64,000 nucleotides of DNA from Phytophthora sp. 'mugwort' (GCA_033558025.1 JAUCEF010000006.1:4960001-5024000); one strand, 5' to 3'. Numbered from the stretch's first letter, positions 11,405-21,898 are shown. A program made the numbers and translations. The notes: generated by a model not told the origin, from the letters alone.

Positions 11405-12190
11405 TCAGAGGTTCTGTAGATGAGGGCCATGGTAGCCGTAGGGCTTACACTTTCTTCGGGTTCTGGTCTCCGCTGGTGACGCCCGTCGTGCTGCCGCTGC
11501 TGAAGATGCCCGTTGTGCTGCCCCTGGTGACGCCCGTCTTATTGAAGACGACCGTTGTGTTGCTGCTGAATACACCCATCGTGGAGCTGTTAGAGACACC
11601 CGGTGACCTGGTGCTACTGCTGAAGGTGGTGGTCGTGCTGCTGCTGGAGACGCCCCGCGTGCAGCTGTCGCAGAAGACACCCGTCGAGCTATTGAAGCTG
11701 GAGGCGCCCAATGCGCTGTTGGTGCTGGAGGTGGCGTCAGTGGTGGAGATGTCGGACGTATTGCTGCTGCTGGAGACGTCGGAAGTGTTGTTGCTGCTGG
11801 AGACGTCAGTTCTAGCATCGATGCCCGCGATGGTGCTGCTAGAAATACCAGTCGTATCAGCTTGATATGCACGCGCAGTTGGCTGTAGAAACGTGAGAAT
11901 TGAAGGCTGGCTGCTCGCAAGATTTTGGAGGTTACGGAGTCTTCCGATAGATTTTTTTTTGCTTTCGGCTTCACGCCTACCGCAAGCTTTCTCTTTCCGC
12001 CACTTTCGACAGACCCACGTTCTTGACCTTCAGTTCCATCGTCTTCCGGTAGCTCCGGAGAGTACGACAGGTGCTCTCGTGGGATGGAGGAGTACTTCGG
12101 CGCTAGTGACTTCCGCTTTTTAGTGTCAGGTCGAGCAGGGGCTATCTTTCTAAGCGCACGTCCTGTGTAGTCATGATGTCGAGATCGCAT
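11405..12190 (-). CDS. Low-complexity Ala/Ser/Thr/Pro-rich reading frame, doubtful
   Basis: A 261-codon open frame has a basic N-terminal half (residues 1-115; KKRKSLAPKY, GGKRKLAVGVKPKAKK) and an Ala/Ser/Thr/Pro-rich C-terminal half. That half lies over a degenerate minisatellite that is open in several frames; the alternative minus frame gives Ser/Thr/Gly repeats (GVSSSSTTTTF, TTGIFSSGSTTGV). Either frame could be real if a splice or frameshift joins them near 11830. A nuclear or mucin-like protein could be imagined, but repeat DNA of this sort is often open in many frames by chance. Confidence 0.3.
   Translation of the reverse strand: MRSRHHDYTGRALRKIAPARPDTKKRKSLAPKYSSIPREHLSYSPELPEDDGTEGQERGSVESGGKRKLAVGVKPKAKKNLSEDSVTSKILRAASLQFSRFYSQLRVHIKLIRLVFLAAPSRASMLELTSPAATTLPTSPAAAIRPTSPPLTPPPAPTAHWAPPASIARRVSSATAARGASPAAARPPPSAVAPGHRVSLTAPRWVYSAATQRSSSIRRASPGAAQRASSAAAARRASPAETRTRRKCKPYGYHGPHLQNL
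11470..11800. repeat. Degenerate minisatellite, about 24-27 bp units
   Basis: The plus strand repeats blocks such as gtgctgctgctggagacg and ccgttgtgctgcccctggtg with variations. On the minus strand they give recurring Ser-Ser-Ser-Thr-Thr-Gly-Val units. Unit length drifts in multiples of three. Confidence 0.6.
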
Positions 12191-12447
12191 TCATTACCAA
12201 AGAGGTCAAAGAGAAAAGCTTTGCGTATAAGTTGTGGGCCACCATTACCGATCGCGGAAAATGTTTCAACCTCACCTCTGTAGACACCAAGTTCCGCATC
12301 AATACAACTCTATAATCGATCTCGAAAAAAATGTTGCCTGCGTACTTTGCTGGCATGCGCATGAAGTACTTCGAAAGCAGGTCTTTCCATCCGCAAAAGA
12401 ATGGTCGGTCGTGCTTGCGACGATCCAGGAATTCAGCTCGTACGGAA

Positions 12448-13105
12448 TCAATTTAATTCATCTTCCTGACGATTTCTTCTGGCATGTATAGGTTTTGATT
12501 TTTTCATCTTGCCGCGATACCATGCGACGACTCGATCCGCTGCATTGTGCGAGTGGCCAGAAAGGAGAAATAACAGAACTACCTTCTTGTAGAATACAAT
12601 GGATAGCATCGCGTAGAACATGAATACCGCACGAGATTTATTTGCCCAACACAATTGTCCAGCACTTGTAGTAAGGTGAGTGTGCGTTCGGGGCTGTCGT
12701 GACCAGCTTGCTGGAAGCGTTTGCGCTGGTCAGATGGTTCAAAAGCCGGAGGCAGCACATTGCATCAGCGCCTTTGCCGTCGGCACGCTCGTCATACAGC
12801 AGAACTTGGTTATCTCCATTCGTCAAGTCCGCCACCACGAAATTATGCATCATAAGGTTCGAGTTGAAGTAGTCGGCCGAAGGCCTTCTACTATTGTACA
12901 CAGGCAAAAAAAAACTGCCCCCAAAGTCTTCGATTTGAATAAGCATCAGTGATACACTTCTGTGGATTGCAGGTGTCATAGTAAACGGCATTTCGGAGTG
13001 GTCTGGAATAATCTCTGTCGGCACGGGTTGCTGTGGTGCGATGACTGACACATATTGTCTTACAAAATCGGACATTGTCCGTCTTTGATTAATCGCCGCA
13101 TCCAA
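12448..13105 (-). pseudogene. DDE-like transposase, broken
   Basis: Two minus-strand pieces in different frames join near 12650. The first ends LYDERADGKGADAMCCLRLL then HSPYYKCWTIVLGK. The second begins CWANKSRAVFMFYAMLSIVF and continues LLFLLSGHSHNAADRVVAWY. The junction spans what should be the conserved LDNCVGQNKS-type motif, so the frameshift falls in the catalytic core. Families with this GHSHN signature are abundant in oomycete genomes and are thought to be transposase-derived (DUF7869-like DDE fold). The N-terminal part is absent. Confidence 0.6.
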
Positions 13106-13131
13106 ATGCAGTTGCTTTTCGGCTTGCAGCT

Positions 13132-13967
13132 CTACAGATCAGCGTCAGAGAGGTTGAAATCGAAAAGAGCAGTCACGATTCGAGCACAAGCATCGTATAA
13201 ATCTTGTTTTGCTCGAGATAATTTGACTCCTGGAAACTTCAAGGGAACATATTGCAGCCAGAGAGAGTGCTCCATCACACGGCGTGTGGCGTGTACCGCT
13301 TTCGCTTCGTAGTTCTCCCGCAGCTTTTTCCACATTACACCAGGATCGGCCATGTATTGACGCGGCCGACGATGGGACTAGGGATATCCGTCTTCGAGTT
13401 CCCAATCCTTGCATGTCTGTAGATCAAAAAAAAACTCCACATCATCATCGGAATAAGCATGACTAGGGAGTTGTGCCACCCTACGAGTATGAAATGCATC
13501 GGTTCCATTCTTCGGTAAATTCATCAGCCATCCTAACTTGGTCCCACCAATTCAGAAAATCGATCGGATCTGTGCGTCCAACACACCCCGTTCAATCAAC
13601 GACAAAACCATGCCATCGGCTTGTTCATGTTCGGATCCGCCCATTGTGAATCGAGCGATCGGTATCTGGATTGAAGTTTCCGCGCATCGTCCTCACCCAG
13701 CCGAGCATACGCACGCTCCAGCGGGCTCGGCCGTTCTCGCTGTGGGCGCTGTTGCCGTGATGTGGTCTGGCTAGGGCCACCCGGTCTACCCCGGTACGCC
13801 GCTCGGTGCTCATTAGAAGCAACTAACCGAAATGGAGGTACTGTACCCCAAACATCCACCGCGATAATATATATTCCAGGACAGATTTTGAAACCGTCCA
13901 CTGGTTCAATAGATTGGCTAAACTCGTGCAGTCTCGCGCTAAGTACGTCTAGGTTGCCCTGAAGCAT
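13132..13967 (-). pseudogene. Retroelement gag-like fragments
   Basis: Two minus-strand frames lie directly upstream of the DDE-like pseudogene. The downstream one (13132-13353) reads DPGVMWKKLRENYEAKAVHA, which resembles the Copia gag segment in which a Trp-rich helix precedes the RNA-binding part. The upstream one (13596-13967) is Arg/Pro-rich and unrecognised. No protease or reverse transcriptase follows. The assignment is weak. Confidence 0.3.
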
Positions 13968-14016
13968 TCTGTTACATCTAGCTGAATAAAATCTATCATA
14001 AAGTAAAATATACTAC

Positions 14017-14520
14017 TCAGAGCACTCGGCTAGCGATCGTAGATACTTGATAACTATAGCAACCGATTCGGATATGAGAGGCGGTGCAACACGATACAGA
14101 GACCTTCGAGGCCACTGCAGCAAGCACGGGAGTTGGAACCGGTGCGAATGACATCCGGCAGTCAAACGAAGCTTGTAGGCGGTGTAACTGGCGGTGAGTA
14201 AATCGGTAATAGAATAGGCACGTATCATCTGTGATCACGTCGATACCAAATCGAACACGGGGGAGGGAGAAGCGGGGTCTACAAACATAGCGCATTGCTA
14301 AGCCATAGCGCCGTAGTCTTGCAGCAGCTTCCCACTCGCCGTGGAGCTGCTTCAAACTTGATGCCGTCAGCAATTCACTTTCCCTGCGGCAGTAAGTGAG
14401 GATGTCTTCGTCGCTATCGGAGCCCATCGCGGCGGCGAGGCTGCAAATTCCACACTGACTATTTGTCTGGATCCGTGTCATTCTGAAAAGCAGAGACGCA
14501 AGTTGTCGTCTCCAAAACAC
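14017..14520 (-). pseudogene. PIF/Harbinger-like transposase N-terminal fragment
   Basis: A 167-codon frame contains RVRFGIDVITDDTCLFYYRF followed by THRQLHRLQASF, resembling the start of Harbinger nucleases, where a conserved acidic turn (D..C...FRF) precedes a helix-turn-helix. The similarity fades after about residue 125 and the catalytic DDE part is missing, so it is a truncated remnant. Confidence 0.45.
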
Positions 14521-14628
14521 AAGACTAAAAAGAACTTTTGTGAAATTATCAGGTTTTCTCAGATTTCATCAGATTTTCGTTTCGTTGTGAAATGCTTAAG
14601 CGCTCTAATATCTTTGCATACTGTTTAC

Positions 14629-14657
14629 ACTCCGTCCCGGAAAGATAGCACAATACC
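14629..14657 (+). repeat. Left inverted repeat of mariner-like element
   Basis: It starts actccgtcccggaaagatag and ends cacaatacc. It is the reverse complement of 15572-15600 with one mismatch. Confidence 0.85.
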
Positions 14658-15571
14658 ACCGTGACCGCTGTTCCAGATGAAAGCACAAAGTAACACTTGA
14701 TTTAAGTATTAAGAAGTACCTACAAAACAGCTGCCTAGTGAGTATCTGCTCTGCTCGAGGGCAGCAACGAATCGATACGGGAAGTCTTCCCTCCCGCTGC
14801 AGCTTCGCTTTCTTCAGTGCCGAGGCTTGTAGTTGTTGTCGCCCGCTGGGCGATGCAATCGTCCATTGAGCCCTGCAAACTAAAAAAGGTTGCGTTGATG
14901 ATATGCGTCGGTAGTTCCCAACAAGACTCAATGACGGCGACGATGTGTGCGCACACTGCTTGCGTTGGCGAGCCTGAATAGCTGAAAAGAGCCCGAGATC
15001 ATTGCAGTTGAAAACCGGGCTGTTTGGGGGCTGATTGCGCACAACTCTGTGTTCGGATGCAGCAGCAGCTTCAGCAAAACTACATCGCCAGCAGCGATGT
15101 GCGCTGGCGCGTTGTCTTGCTGGATGACAATGGGTTTGCCGTCAATTGCAGCAGGCCACTGGGAGCACAGGGCCAGCAGCACGTTATCAATAAGCATGGA
15201 TCGGTAGCTCTTCTTGGTCACTGGGATCTCCTTCGTGATGATTGTCCCTGCCGGGCGCCGCGCAGAAGACAGCTGAGCTGGAACCTGCTCGCCGAAGGGC
15301 CAAATGCCCAATTTCCCGTCGAAAATCTGATGAGTGGTGGGGTCGTACCGGGGTCGGCTTACGGCAGACAGAAACATCACTCGAGTGATGTAGCGCATGC
15401 TGCCCAGGCGTCGTACAGGTGCGACTTCGTCCGGCAGCAACAGGAACCGGCGGGTGGGCTGCGTGATGTAGAAGATCTTCTCGTTGACGTGCACCGTGCC
15501 CAGCATGGTTTCTTTTCGTACGGCTTGCACCTTGTTTTGCGATAATTGGAAATAAAGCGCAACGAGATTTG

Positions 15572-15600
15572 GGTATTGTGCTATCTTTCCGGAACGGAGT
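15572..15600 (-). repeat. Right inverted repeat of mariner-like element
   Basis: Reverse complement of 14629-14657 with one T/C difference. Confidence 0.85.
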
Positions 15601-15613
15601 GGTACTGTATTCT

Positions 15614-15816
15614 TCAGTTTAGTGACATCAATGAAGTACATTACTTGTACGGTACTAGTAATACTAAGTAATGCATGTAAACACTTTCATCCCATCATCA
15701 TTTACGTTCGTGCCTCGTCGTCGCTAATAATGCAGATCCGACAACATTCTCCTCCCGCCCACAATTAAATTCTCCCTCACAGCCACAGATTTCATTCACG
15801 AGAACAAGTACCAACT
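15614..15816 (+). promoter_or_regulatory. Upstream region of the Old Yellow Enzyme gene
   Basis: About 200 bp lie between the end of the mariner-like element and the ATG at 15817. A pyrimidine-rich stretch near 15750-15790 resembles an oomycete initiator/flanking-promoter region, but I cannot place an exact start site. The transposon therefore abuts the promoter. Confidence 0.35.
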
Positions 15817-16968
15817 ATGGTGTCCACGTCGCAAATCGCCAAGCTCTTCACGCCCATCAAGCTCGGTGGCAACCTGAACCAGCTGACTCTGCAGCACCGC
15901 GTGGTGATGGCTCCGTTGACTCGTTTGAAGCACGGCGAGGAAGGAGTGCCGCCCGAGATCACGGCCAAGTATTACGGTCAACGCGCTACGGAAGGCGGTC
16001 TCATCATCGCCGAGGCCACCAACATCTCACCCACGGCTCGCGGGTACGTCGGCTCCCCTGGCATCTTCAACCAGGAGCAAATCGAAGGCTGGAAGCGTGT
16101 GACCGGCACGGTTAAGAAGAAGGGTGGGCACATGTTTCTGCAGTTGTGGCACACTGGTCGCATGAGCCACCCGCTCAGCCAACCCAACGGAGAGTTACCA
16201 GTGTCGTCCAGTTCCAACGTGGACATGTCCGGCGCCCATATTTATACACGTGAAGGTCCCAAGCCGCACGTGTTACCTCGTGCTCTGGAGACGGAGGAGA
16301 TCTCACTCATTGTCCAGGACTACAAAAAGGCGGCGGAGAATGCGCTTGCTGCTGGATTTGACGGCGTCGAATTCCATTGCGCTAATGCCTATCTGCAAGA
16401 GCAGTTTCTGCAGGATGGGATCAACGACCGCACAGACAAGTACGGTGGATCGGTCGAAAACCGAGCGCGCTTCCTGTTCGAGGCTCTGGATGCCATTCTG
16501 GAGGTCGTGGACTCTAGCCGGGTGAGTATCCGTCTGTCTCCCTACGGCATGAGCTTCGGTCAGTTCGAGTCAGACCCTGTCGGCATGTACGGCTACGTGC
16601 TCAAGAAGCTAAACGAGTACCATCTGGCCTACGTTCACCTCATTGAGCCGCGTGCGTTCGCGTTGCATGAAAACCCGAAGGCGGCGACAGACGGATCCAT
16701 GACCCGCACCTTCCGCGAGATCTACGACGGTGTATTGATGACGGCTTCGGGCTATGATCGTGCATCAGCCATTAAGGTTGTGGACAGCGGCGACGCCGAC
16801 CTGGTGGCACTGGGCCGCTACTTCATCTCGAACCCGGACCTCGTAAAGCGTCTGGAGATCGACGCGACGTTGAACCCGTACGACGCGAAGACGTTCTACG
16901 CTCCGGGCGAGTTGGGCTACACGGACCAGCCCTTCTTGGAAGAGGACGATGTGGCTAATTCGTTGTAG
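15817..16968 (+). CDS. NADH:flavin oxidoreductase, Old Yellow Enzyme / 12-oxophytodienoate reductase type
   Basis: The intact single-exon frame of 383 aa has the usual length for the family. This FMN enzyme reduces activated C=C bonds of alpha,beta-unsaturated carbonyls with NAD(P)H. Visible features: the N-terminal strand ending RVVMAPLTRLKHG; LQLWHTGRMSHP (residues 108-119); the substrate-anion pair His187 and Asn190 with Tyr192 in FHCANAYLQEQF, where the more common HGAN is HCAN; KYGGSVENRARF; and the FMN-phosphate segment ASGYDRASAIKVVDSGDADL followed by VALGRYFISNPDL. No targeting signal is seen, so it is probably cytosolic. The ATG sits in a good context and fits the family start. The natural substrate (oxylipin, quinone or xenobiotic) cannot be told from sequence. 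Confidence 0.93.
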   Translation: MVSTSQIAKLFTPIKLGGNLNQLTLQHRVVMAPLTRLKHGEEGVPPEITAKYYGQRATEGGLIIAEATNISPTARGYVGSPGIFNQEQIEGWKRVTGTVKKKGGHMFLQLWHTGRMSHPLSQPNGELPVSSSSNVDMSGAHIYTREGPKPHVLPRALETEEISLIVQDYKKAAENALAAGFDGVEFHCANAYLQEQFLQDGINDRTDKYGGSVENRARFLFEALDAILEVVDSSRVSIRLSPYGMSFGQFESDPVGMYGYVLKKLNEYHLAYVHLIEPRAFALHENPKAATDGSMTRTFREIYDGVLMTASGYDRASAIKVVDSGDADLVALGRYFISNPDLVKRLEIDATLNPYDAKTFYAPGELGYTDQPFLEEDDVANSL

Positions 16969-17815
16969 AGTGGATGCCCTACCAAGATAATGTGTCGGAG
17001 ACAGAAAGTGTAATTTCCAATACTTAGTTGTTCGTAAGTTACGAATCGTAATGCAGGTAAAAATGGAATTTCGGAAAGCTGAACGTTGCATTTCTTTTTC
17101 TCATGTGGTAGCTCGCACTGAAATGCGAATGAGGTAGTTGAGAAGTGATTGTCTTGCAAGCCCAATACTCCCTTGCAGTATCTCACATTGCATCCACCAG
17201 AAAACGAGGAATCTACATGTAGTTCATGTTTCTCCCTTGATGTGCCTTGCAATTCCTGGGACGATTTCATCGGTCGACAAAAGTAATAAGAAGTACCAAT
17301 CGTTTCGCAGTTATCGATATGCAGACGTATTTCAATTGTGTGCACTTCAATATTAACGCTGAGGTACCGCCGACCGTGCGGGAGCCGAGGCTGGTCGGCC
17401 ACTCGACACACTTTAGGACATTCACTTCACGCCACAAGTGCTACATGTATATTAAGACTAGTATTAGAAAATTTCGCATGTTAGCTCAGGCAGTATAATA
17501 CTCCATACGGCACAGCAAATTGTTGTGGCCTAGCAGCCCCACATAAACAAGAGTTGGTGGAAGTATATACTAATGCTGCGCGAGTTGTATTTCCTCCGTC
17601 TAGTACTAACCTATCACATATTACTGTTGAGGGGATTGTTCGCATATTAAATCGTATTCCTCCGTGCTCGTCAATTCCACCAATCGGTGTCGTTCACAGG
17701 TCTTCGTCACACTTCATGCGCATACAAAAGACAAGTCTCTGCAATACCGTCGGAAACCGTAACGGTTGCATACGTCAGTCTTCAGTTTCAGTTTGGCCTC
17801 CAGCCCCATCTCACG
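16969..17815. other. Intergenic between OYE and carrier genes
   Basis: This stretch of 847 bp holds the 3' region of the OYE gene and the promoter of the carrier gene. Frames here are shadows. Nothing else is recognised. Confidence 0.5.
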
Positions 17816-18751
17816 ATGTCCGCCACGACCATCAATCTACCACTGGAGCCCCATGCGAAAGACTCCAATGCACCTACCAAGGGCCACGTTAACCTCCGCC
17901 CACCTCTAGCTAGCTACACCTTTGGAGGCCTGTCCGCAGTCGGCGCCGTGTTCTTCACGCACCCATTCGACTTGCTGAAGATCCACCTGCAGACGTCCAA
18001 GAAGGAGAATCTGGGACTGATGACCACTGTCCGTCGTATCCTCAAGCAGCAGGGACTACGGGGACTTTATCAGGGCATCTCGGGTGGCGCCATGAGGGAG
18101 GGCACATACTCGACCATGCGCTTCGCAGTCTACCACTACCTCAAGGACGATGCCGTGCGACGCAACGATGGCCAACCGATCTCCACGGGCCACAACGTAC
18201 TGCTAGGTATGACCGGCGGAGTCATCGGTGGAGCCTTCGGTAATCCGGCAGATATCGTCAACATCCGGATGCAGGCGGACAGTCGGTTACCGCTCGGTAA
18301 GAGACGCAACTACAAACACGCAGTGGACGGCTTGATCCGGGTGGAGAAGGAGGAGGGACTCGCTGCATTGATGCGTGGTGTGAGACCCAATATGATTCGA
18401 GCCATGCTGCTCACGACGGGTCAGATTGCAGCCTATGATTTGGCCAAGTCCACGATTTTAGAGAACAAACTGACGCCGATGCACGATAACCTGCAGACCC
18501 ACGTGTTGGCCAGTATGGTGGCTGGACTAGTTGCAACGACGGCCTGCGCTCCAGCAGATGTGGTCAAGACGAGGTTGATGAACATGCACCACAACGAATA
18601 TAAGAGCGCCACGGACTGTTTTGTCAAGGTTGTGAAACACGAAGGACTGCGCGGACTGTACAAGGGCTGGCTGCCGGCGTATATGCGTCTTGGTCCGCAG
18701 ACGCTGCTGACATTTGTCTTCCTTGAGCAGCTTCGTAACCGCCTGCTATAG
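17816..18751 (+). CDS. DIC1: Mitochondrial dicarboxylate carrier (SLC25 family)
   Basis: The protein of 311 aa has three tandem carrier repeats, each with the PX[DE]XX[KR]-type motif: HPFDLLKIHLQ (residues 49-59), NPADIVNIRMQ (143-153) and APADVVKTRLM (245-255). The Asn replacing Lys/Arg in the second motif and the IRMQ that follows are typical of the dicarboxylate (malate/succinate-phosphate) carriers of the inner membrane. GLRGLYQGISGG and GLRGLYKGWLP are the matrix-helix motifs of repeats 1 and 3. The frame stays open 43 codons upstream, but the ATG at 17816 gives the family length. No frameshift or odd codons are seen. Subfamily assignment rests on the second motif; other dicarboxylate/oxoglutarate-type carriers are possible. 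Confidence 0.9.
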   Translation: MSATTINLPLEPHAKDSNAPTKGHVNLRPPLASYTFGGLSAVGAVFFTHPFDLLKIHLQTSKKENLGLMTTVRRILKQQGLRGLYQGISGGAMREGTYSTMRFAVYHYLKDDAVRRNDGQPISTGHNVLLGMTGGVIGGAFGNPADIVNIRMQADSRLPLGKRRNYKHAVDGLIRVEKEEGLAALMRGVRPNMIRAMLLTTGQIAAYDLAKSTILENKLTPMHDNLQTHVLASMVAGLVATTACAPADVVKTRLMNMHHNEYKSATDCFVKVVKHEGLRGLYKGWLPAYMRLGPQTLLTFVFLEQLRNRLL

Positions 18752-20256
18752 ACGTGCGAGTGTAGTTTTTCAGCTGTGATCGAAGATACGGTAGCAGTCC
18801 GTGCTAATTGAGACGGCGATGTGTCTTGACAAATGAAACTAGAATCCTTCCGCCTCGTATCACGCTGTCTCCGCATCTGTTCCTTCCTCTATCTCTTCTA
18901 AACCCGGCTTCAGCGTCGTCGTAATTTCCCACACGTCCAACAATAAGATTATTACCTTGTTCAGCTAAATCCAACGTTGAATATCGTTTTGAGTTGTCTC
19001 AGCAAGCACAATCGGCTAGTATTGTGATTCACTGAAACCAAAAGCAAACGACCTTTACTTTGACCGATTGTTGCAAAACTGAAGAGATTGCCAATCCCAT
19101 TGCACTCTTGTATACACACCATGAGTATTCTTATCCTTGAAATGACCTGTGCCTTCTTCTCTTGTATACACACCGTGAGTATTCTTATTCTTAAAATGAC
19201 CTGTGCCTTCTTGTCAGAAGCTCATCATTCAAATGCGCGGAAACCGTTTTTGTCCACATAATCTTTGTTAAGCCGGTACGATGAGATCGGATTTTGTAAT
19301 TTCCTTCATCCCTAAGTGTTGATTCGGAACGTTCTCTGCAGCAGTGAGACGGCCGTATCTGAACGTCATCTCCACTTTAAACTGATTGAGAGACAGCTAA
19401 CCTGGCGAATTTGTGTGAAGACTGTCGTCGGATAGCTCCGAGCAACGCAAAGCTTCGATCCTCGACGATGTCAATAGGTTTGGATTGACTTTTGTAGCCT
19501 TATCCGTGGAATATTGTGCTTTCTCGTTAGTAAAAAAAAAATCATTTGAAAATACCAACCAAGCAATCCTTATAAGTTAATCCACTTGCATAATCACATA
19601 CGTATTATATGACGCACTCTCACTGAGTCTTCCGGAGCCAAAAAGCTCAGGAGGGAAGACTTCGGGGATAAAAAGAAAAATTCAGAGTGTTCTCCATTTT
19701 TTCCGTATGCTCACATTCCTCGTGGATGGTACTCGATATGCAAACTTCTATACTAAACGACGATCGCCCAATCGGGACTATACAGAGGTCCAAACTGGCA
19801 AATCTCCGAACCGTCATCCGAAGATGGTCAAAGTTAATTACTGATCATCCCACGAGTGCGCTGGTTGTACTCGTCGACCGCCAGGAACAACCAGTATTCA
19901 CTCTTAAAAAGTTATCCGACACAGAATCAAAGAGAAAACACAGCGTTGCAGCAACCTGTGCCACACAGCAGCTCGACACAATGAGATCCAAAAGCCCGCA
20001 CAACTATGCGTGCCTGTGGAAATGTGCTCCTGTGTTGGAGCACCAGCCGATCTTCAACGGTTGCAAGTGCAAGCAGGTGCACGGAACGCAGCACAAGCAG
20101 TAAGGGAAGTGCTGACCTTAGGTTGTACATTAGAGATGCCGAGTTGCCGTGCGGGGCTATTTAAATGAACGCATCCGATGTTCATGCAAGGAGTATTCGG
20201 GACGCTAATGCACGTTTCGAGCGAATGGACCGTCCAGAAGGACTCCTCGAACGAAT
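18752..20256. other. Non-coding, one tandem duplication
   Basis: No gene is supported. A 138-codon plus frame at 19687-20103 shows no known domain and may be chance. The 54-bp duplication at 19106-19213 is listed separately. Confidence 0.4.
19106..19213. repeat. Two tandem 54-bp units
   Basis: Both units begin tcttgtatacacacc and contain gtgccttcttct or gtgccttcttgt near the end. They differ at only a few positions, so the duplication is fairly recent. Confidence 0.75.
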
Positions 20257-21130
20257 GTGTGGCTAAATGCCAAGGTTTTGGCTAATCAACTCACAATTCA
20301 AGGGTTAAAGCGTCATGCCGCACGTCTCCCTCCGAGAACCCGTTTGATGGGTCGGGCTCCTTCACTGATTTCATCAGGGCGCGACTGTCGAATGAGACTG
20401 GGATCTCTTGCCGCATCGACTCATACTGTCGCACCACCGCGCGTGCCGCCGCAGAACCATCCGACGCAATAAATACATATCTGCCGCCGCCTAAACTGCA
20501 ACCACAAGTTCAGGTGCAGTCGTCGTACACTGAGCAGCAGGGCGAGTAGCCGACCAACTTCGGGCTGAGCCAAGGGACCTGGAATTGTCAGTGTTCTCGA
20601 CGTTCTTTGGCAAGGAGACCTACGCTGGAGTCGGCGCTGATTTCAACTCGTTGGGACTTCGTCTCCTACAACGACTCGGACCGTGCAGCAGGTGAGCGGT
20701 GGGGACAGCCCGGGAGATTTAAGATCTTAACTCAAAGAAATTAATGAGGAGGCACGGCGCTCGTCTACCTTGAGAAGATGCTGCGGATAGACGGCGGTGT
20801 CGAATACGCGATGAACAACACACTCAGCTGTACATAACACCGACCATCAGATAAGGGCATCAAGCTCACGCTGAAAGAGAAGGGTTCAAGCAAGCCTTGG
20901 CCCAAGGACTACCAGTTCCCGTCTTATATGGCCGAACGTCCTGCAACCCGGAGCAGTGCGTGCTCCAGGATCTCGATAAGTTGGCGCCACCGTACATCCA
21001 GACCGAGATGCTGACACGTCACAATCCCAGCACGTTACCACCTTCAGGGCAGGCCGTTGAACATCTTTCATTTTTCACGATCGAGTACCAGTCAAGGTGG
21101 TGGTACTTGAGCTGGTCACACCGACCATAA
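20257..21130 (+). pseudogene. Ty3/Gypsy-type gag remnant
   Basis: Pieces in several plus frames recall oomycete Gypsy gag: FFGKETYAGVGADFNSLGLR near 20610, KMLRIDGGVEYAMN near 20780, then DKGIKLTLKEKGSSKPWPKD near 20850 and HVTIPARYHLQ near 21020. Stops and frame changes separate them. The pieces precede the pol remnant at 22.7-25.7 kb on the same strand and may belong to the same ancestral element. Confidence 0.5.
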
Positions 21131-21898
21131 TCGAAACGGTCGCCACACCGGTGGCGGAATAAGTAGACCTTCATGACCGTTTCTGACTGTATTGGGCGTT
21201 TCGATCTGCTACGTTGGCCCGCCACGTCCAACAGTGAGAGGTACAACGAATCGACAAGGTGTAAGGCTTCCAAAGGCAATATAGTATTTGTTCATATATG
21301 TGTGGAGCGCCCGAGGTTCAATCTATTTGTAACACAATCGTGGAGGAAGCGGTTGGTGTGAAGGGCCTTTCGGCAGGGTTTGATTGGCGACCTGGGTGAG
21401 GTCGGAGGAGGAGAGGTAGCTGTTGCTTTACAATCAAATTGAGAAGTTATTGAGATTGAGCTTAGAGCTTATGGATTGCCCTGCGGCTAACTAGTGGCCC
21501 GGTGGCTCTTCCTGAAGTATCTAGTGCCTATCCTAAACTCAATCATTCTCTAATCCCAGTTGGTAGCTATCCGACCAATCGCCTTGATTAAACTTCCGCG
21601 TATTTGTGGTTCAATCTAGTAATCAAGATACCTGTCTGGATTCTTGCCTATCTTATATGATTCTAGACCAATCACATAAATGATTATGGCATGTTTCTTA
21701 TCCCAGATTGATATCCTAAAATTTTAGAACTACAAAAGGCTGCAGCTGTATCTTCAGCTGCAACCTGACGTAGATGCTGTTGGCGGCAAGATCTGCCGCT
21801 AACGCCAACTACGTCACACTATTGCGGAAGCCTAACACTACCGTTTCGAGCAGATGAGCGAGTAATTTCCAAAGCTGCCGAGTCAAAACGAAGTCGCT
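21131..21898. other. Non-coding, possibly LTR-derived
   Basis: The segment 21361-21840 has no open frame and is CT/AT-rich. It ends with a complex hairpin-prone stretch (ggctgcagctg...cagctgcaacc near 21740-21770). Its position between gag-like and pol-like pieces suggests leader or LTR sequence. No second copy is visible in the window, so an LTR cannot be proven. Confidence 0.3.

Larger units (their letters stand above)
14621..15607 (-). mobile_element. Mariner-like DNA transposon, internally deleted
   Basis: The element is bounded by inverted repeats at 14629-14657 and 15572-15600 that match at 28 of 29 bases and extend weakly outward to TA dinucleotides at 14619-14620 and 15608-15609, as expected for a Tc1/mariner target. 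The minus strand encodes only the C-terminal part of a transposase: VHVNEKIFYI, TRRFLLLPDE, GKLGIWPFGEQ, VIQQDNAPAHI, then PPNSPVFNCNDLGLFSAIQ in another frame. The N-terminal helix-turn-helix is missing because the right repeat lies just before the catalytic domain, so the element is dead. Confidence 0.8.

Noticed and set aside
11476..11865. Leu/Val-rich plus-strand frame of 129 codons
   Set aside because: It is the antisense reading of a three-base-periodic minisatellite; the hydrophobic repeats come from the repeat itself.
14928..15641. A 237-codon minus frame taken as a complete gene
   Set aside because: Its first codons lie outside the right inverted repeat of the mariner-like element; the frame reads through the element border, so the start is accidental.
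17687..17815. An upstream extension of 43 codons for the dicarboxylate carrier
   Set aside because: It lacks a plausible targeting pattern and exceeds the family length; the ATG at 17816 is the better start.
19687..20103. A 138-codon plus frame as a gene
   Set aside because: No domain, no splice-supported extension and no neighbour evidence; left as non-coding.
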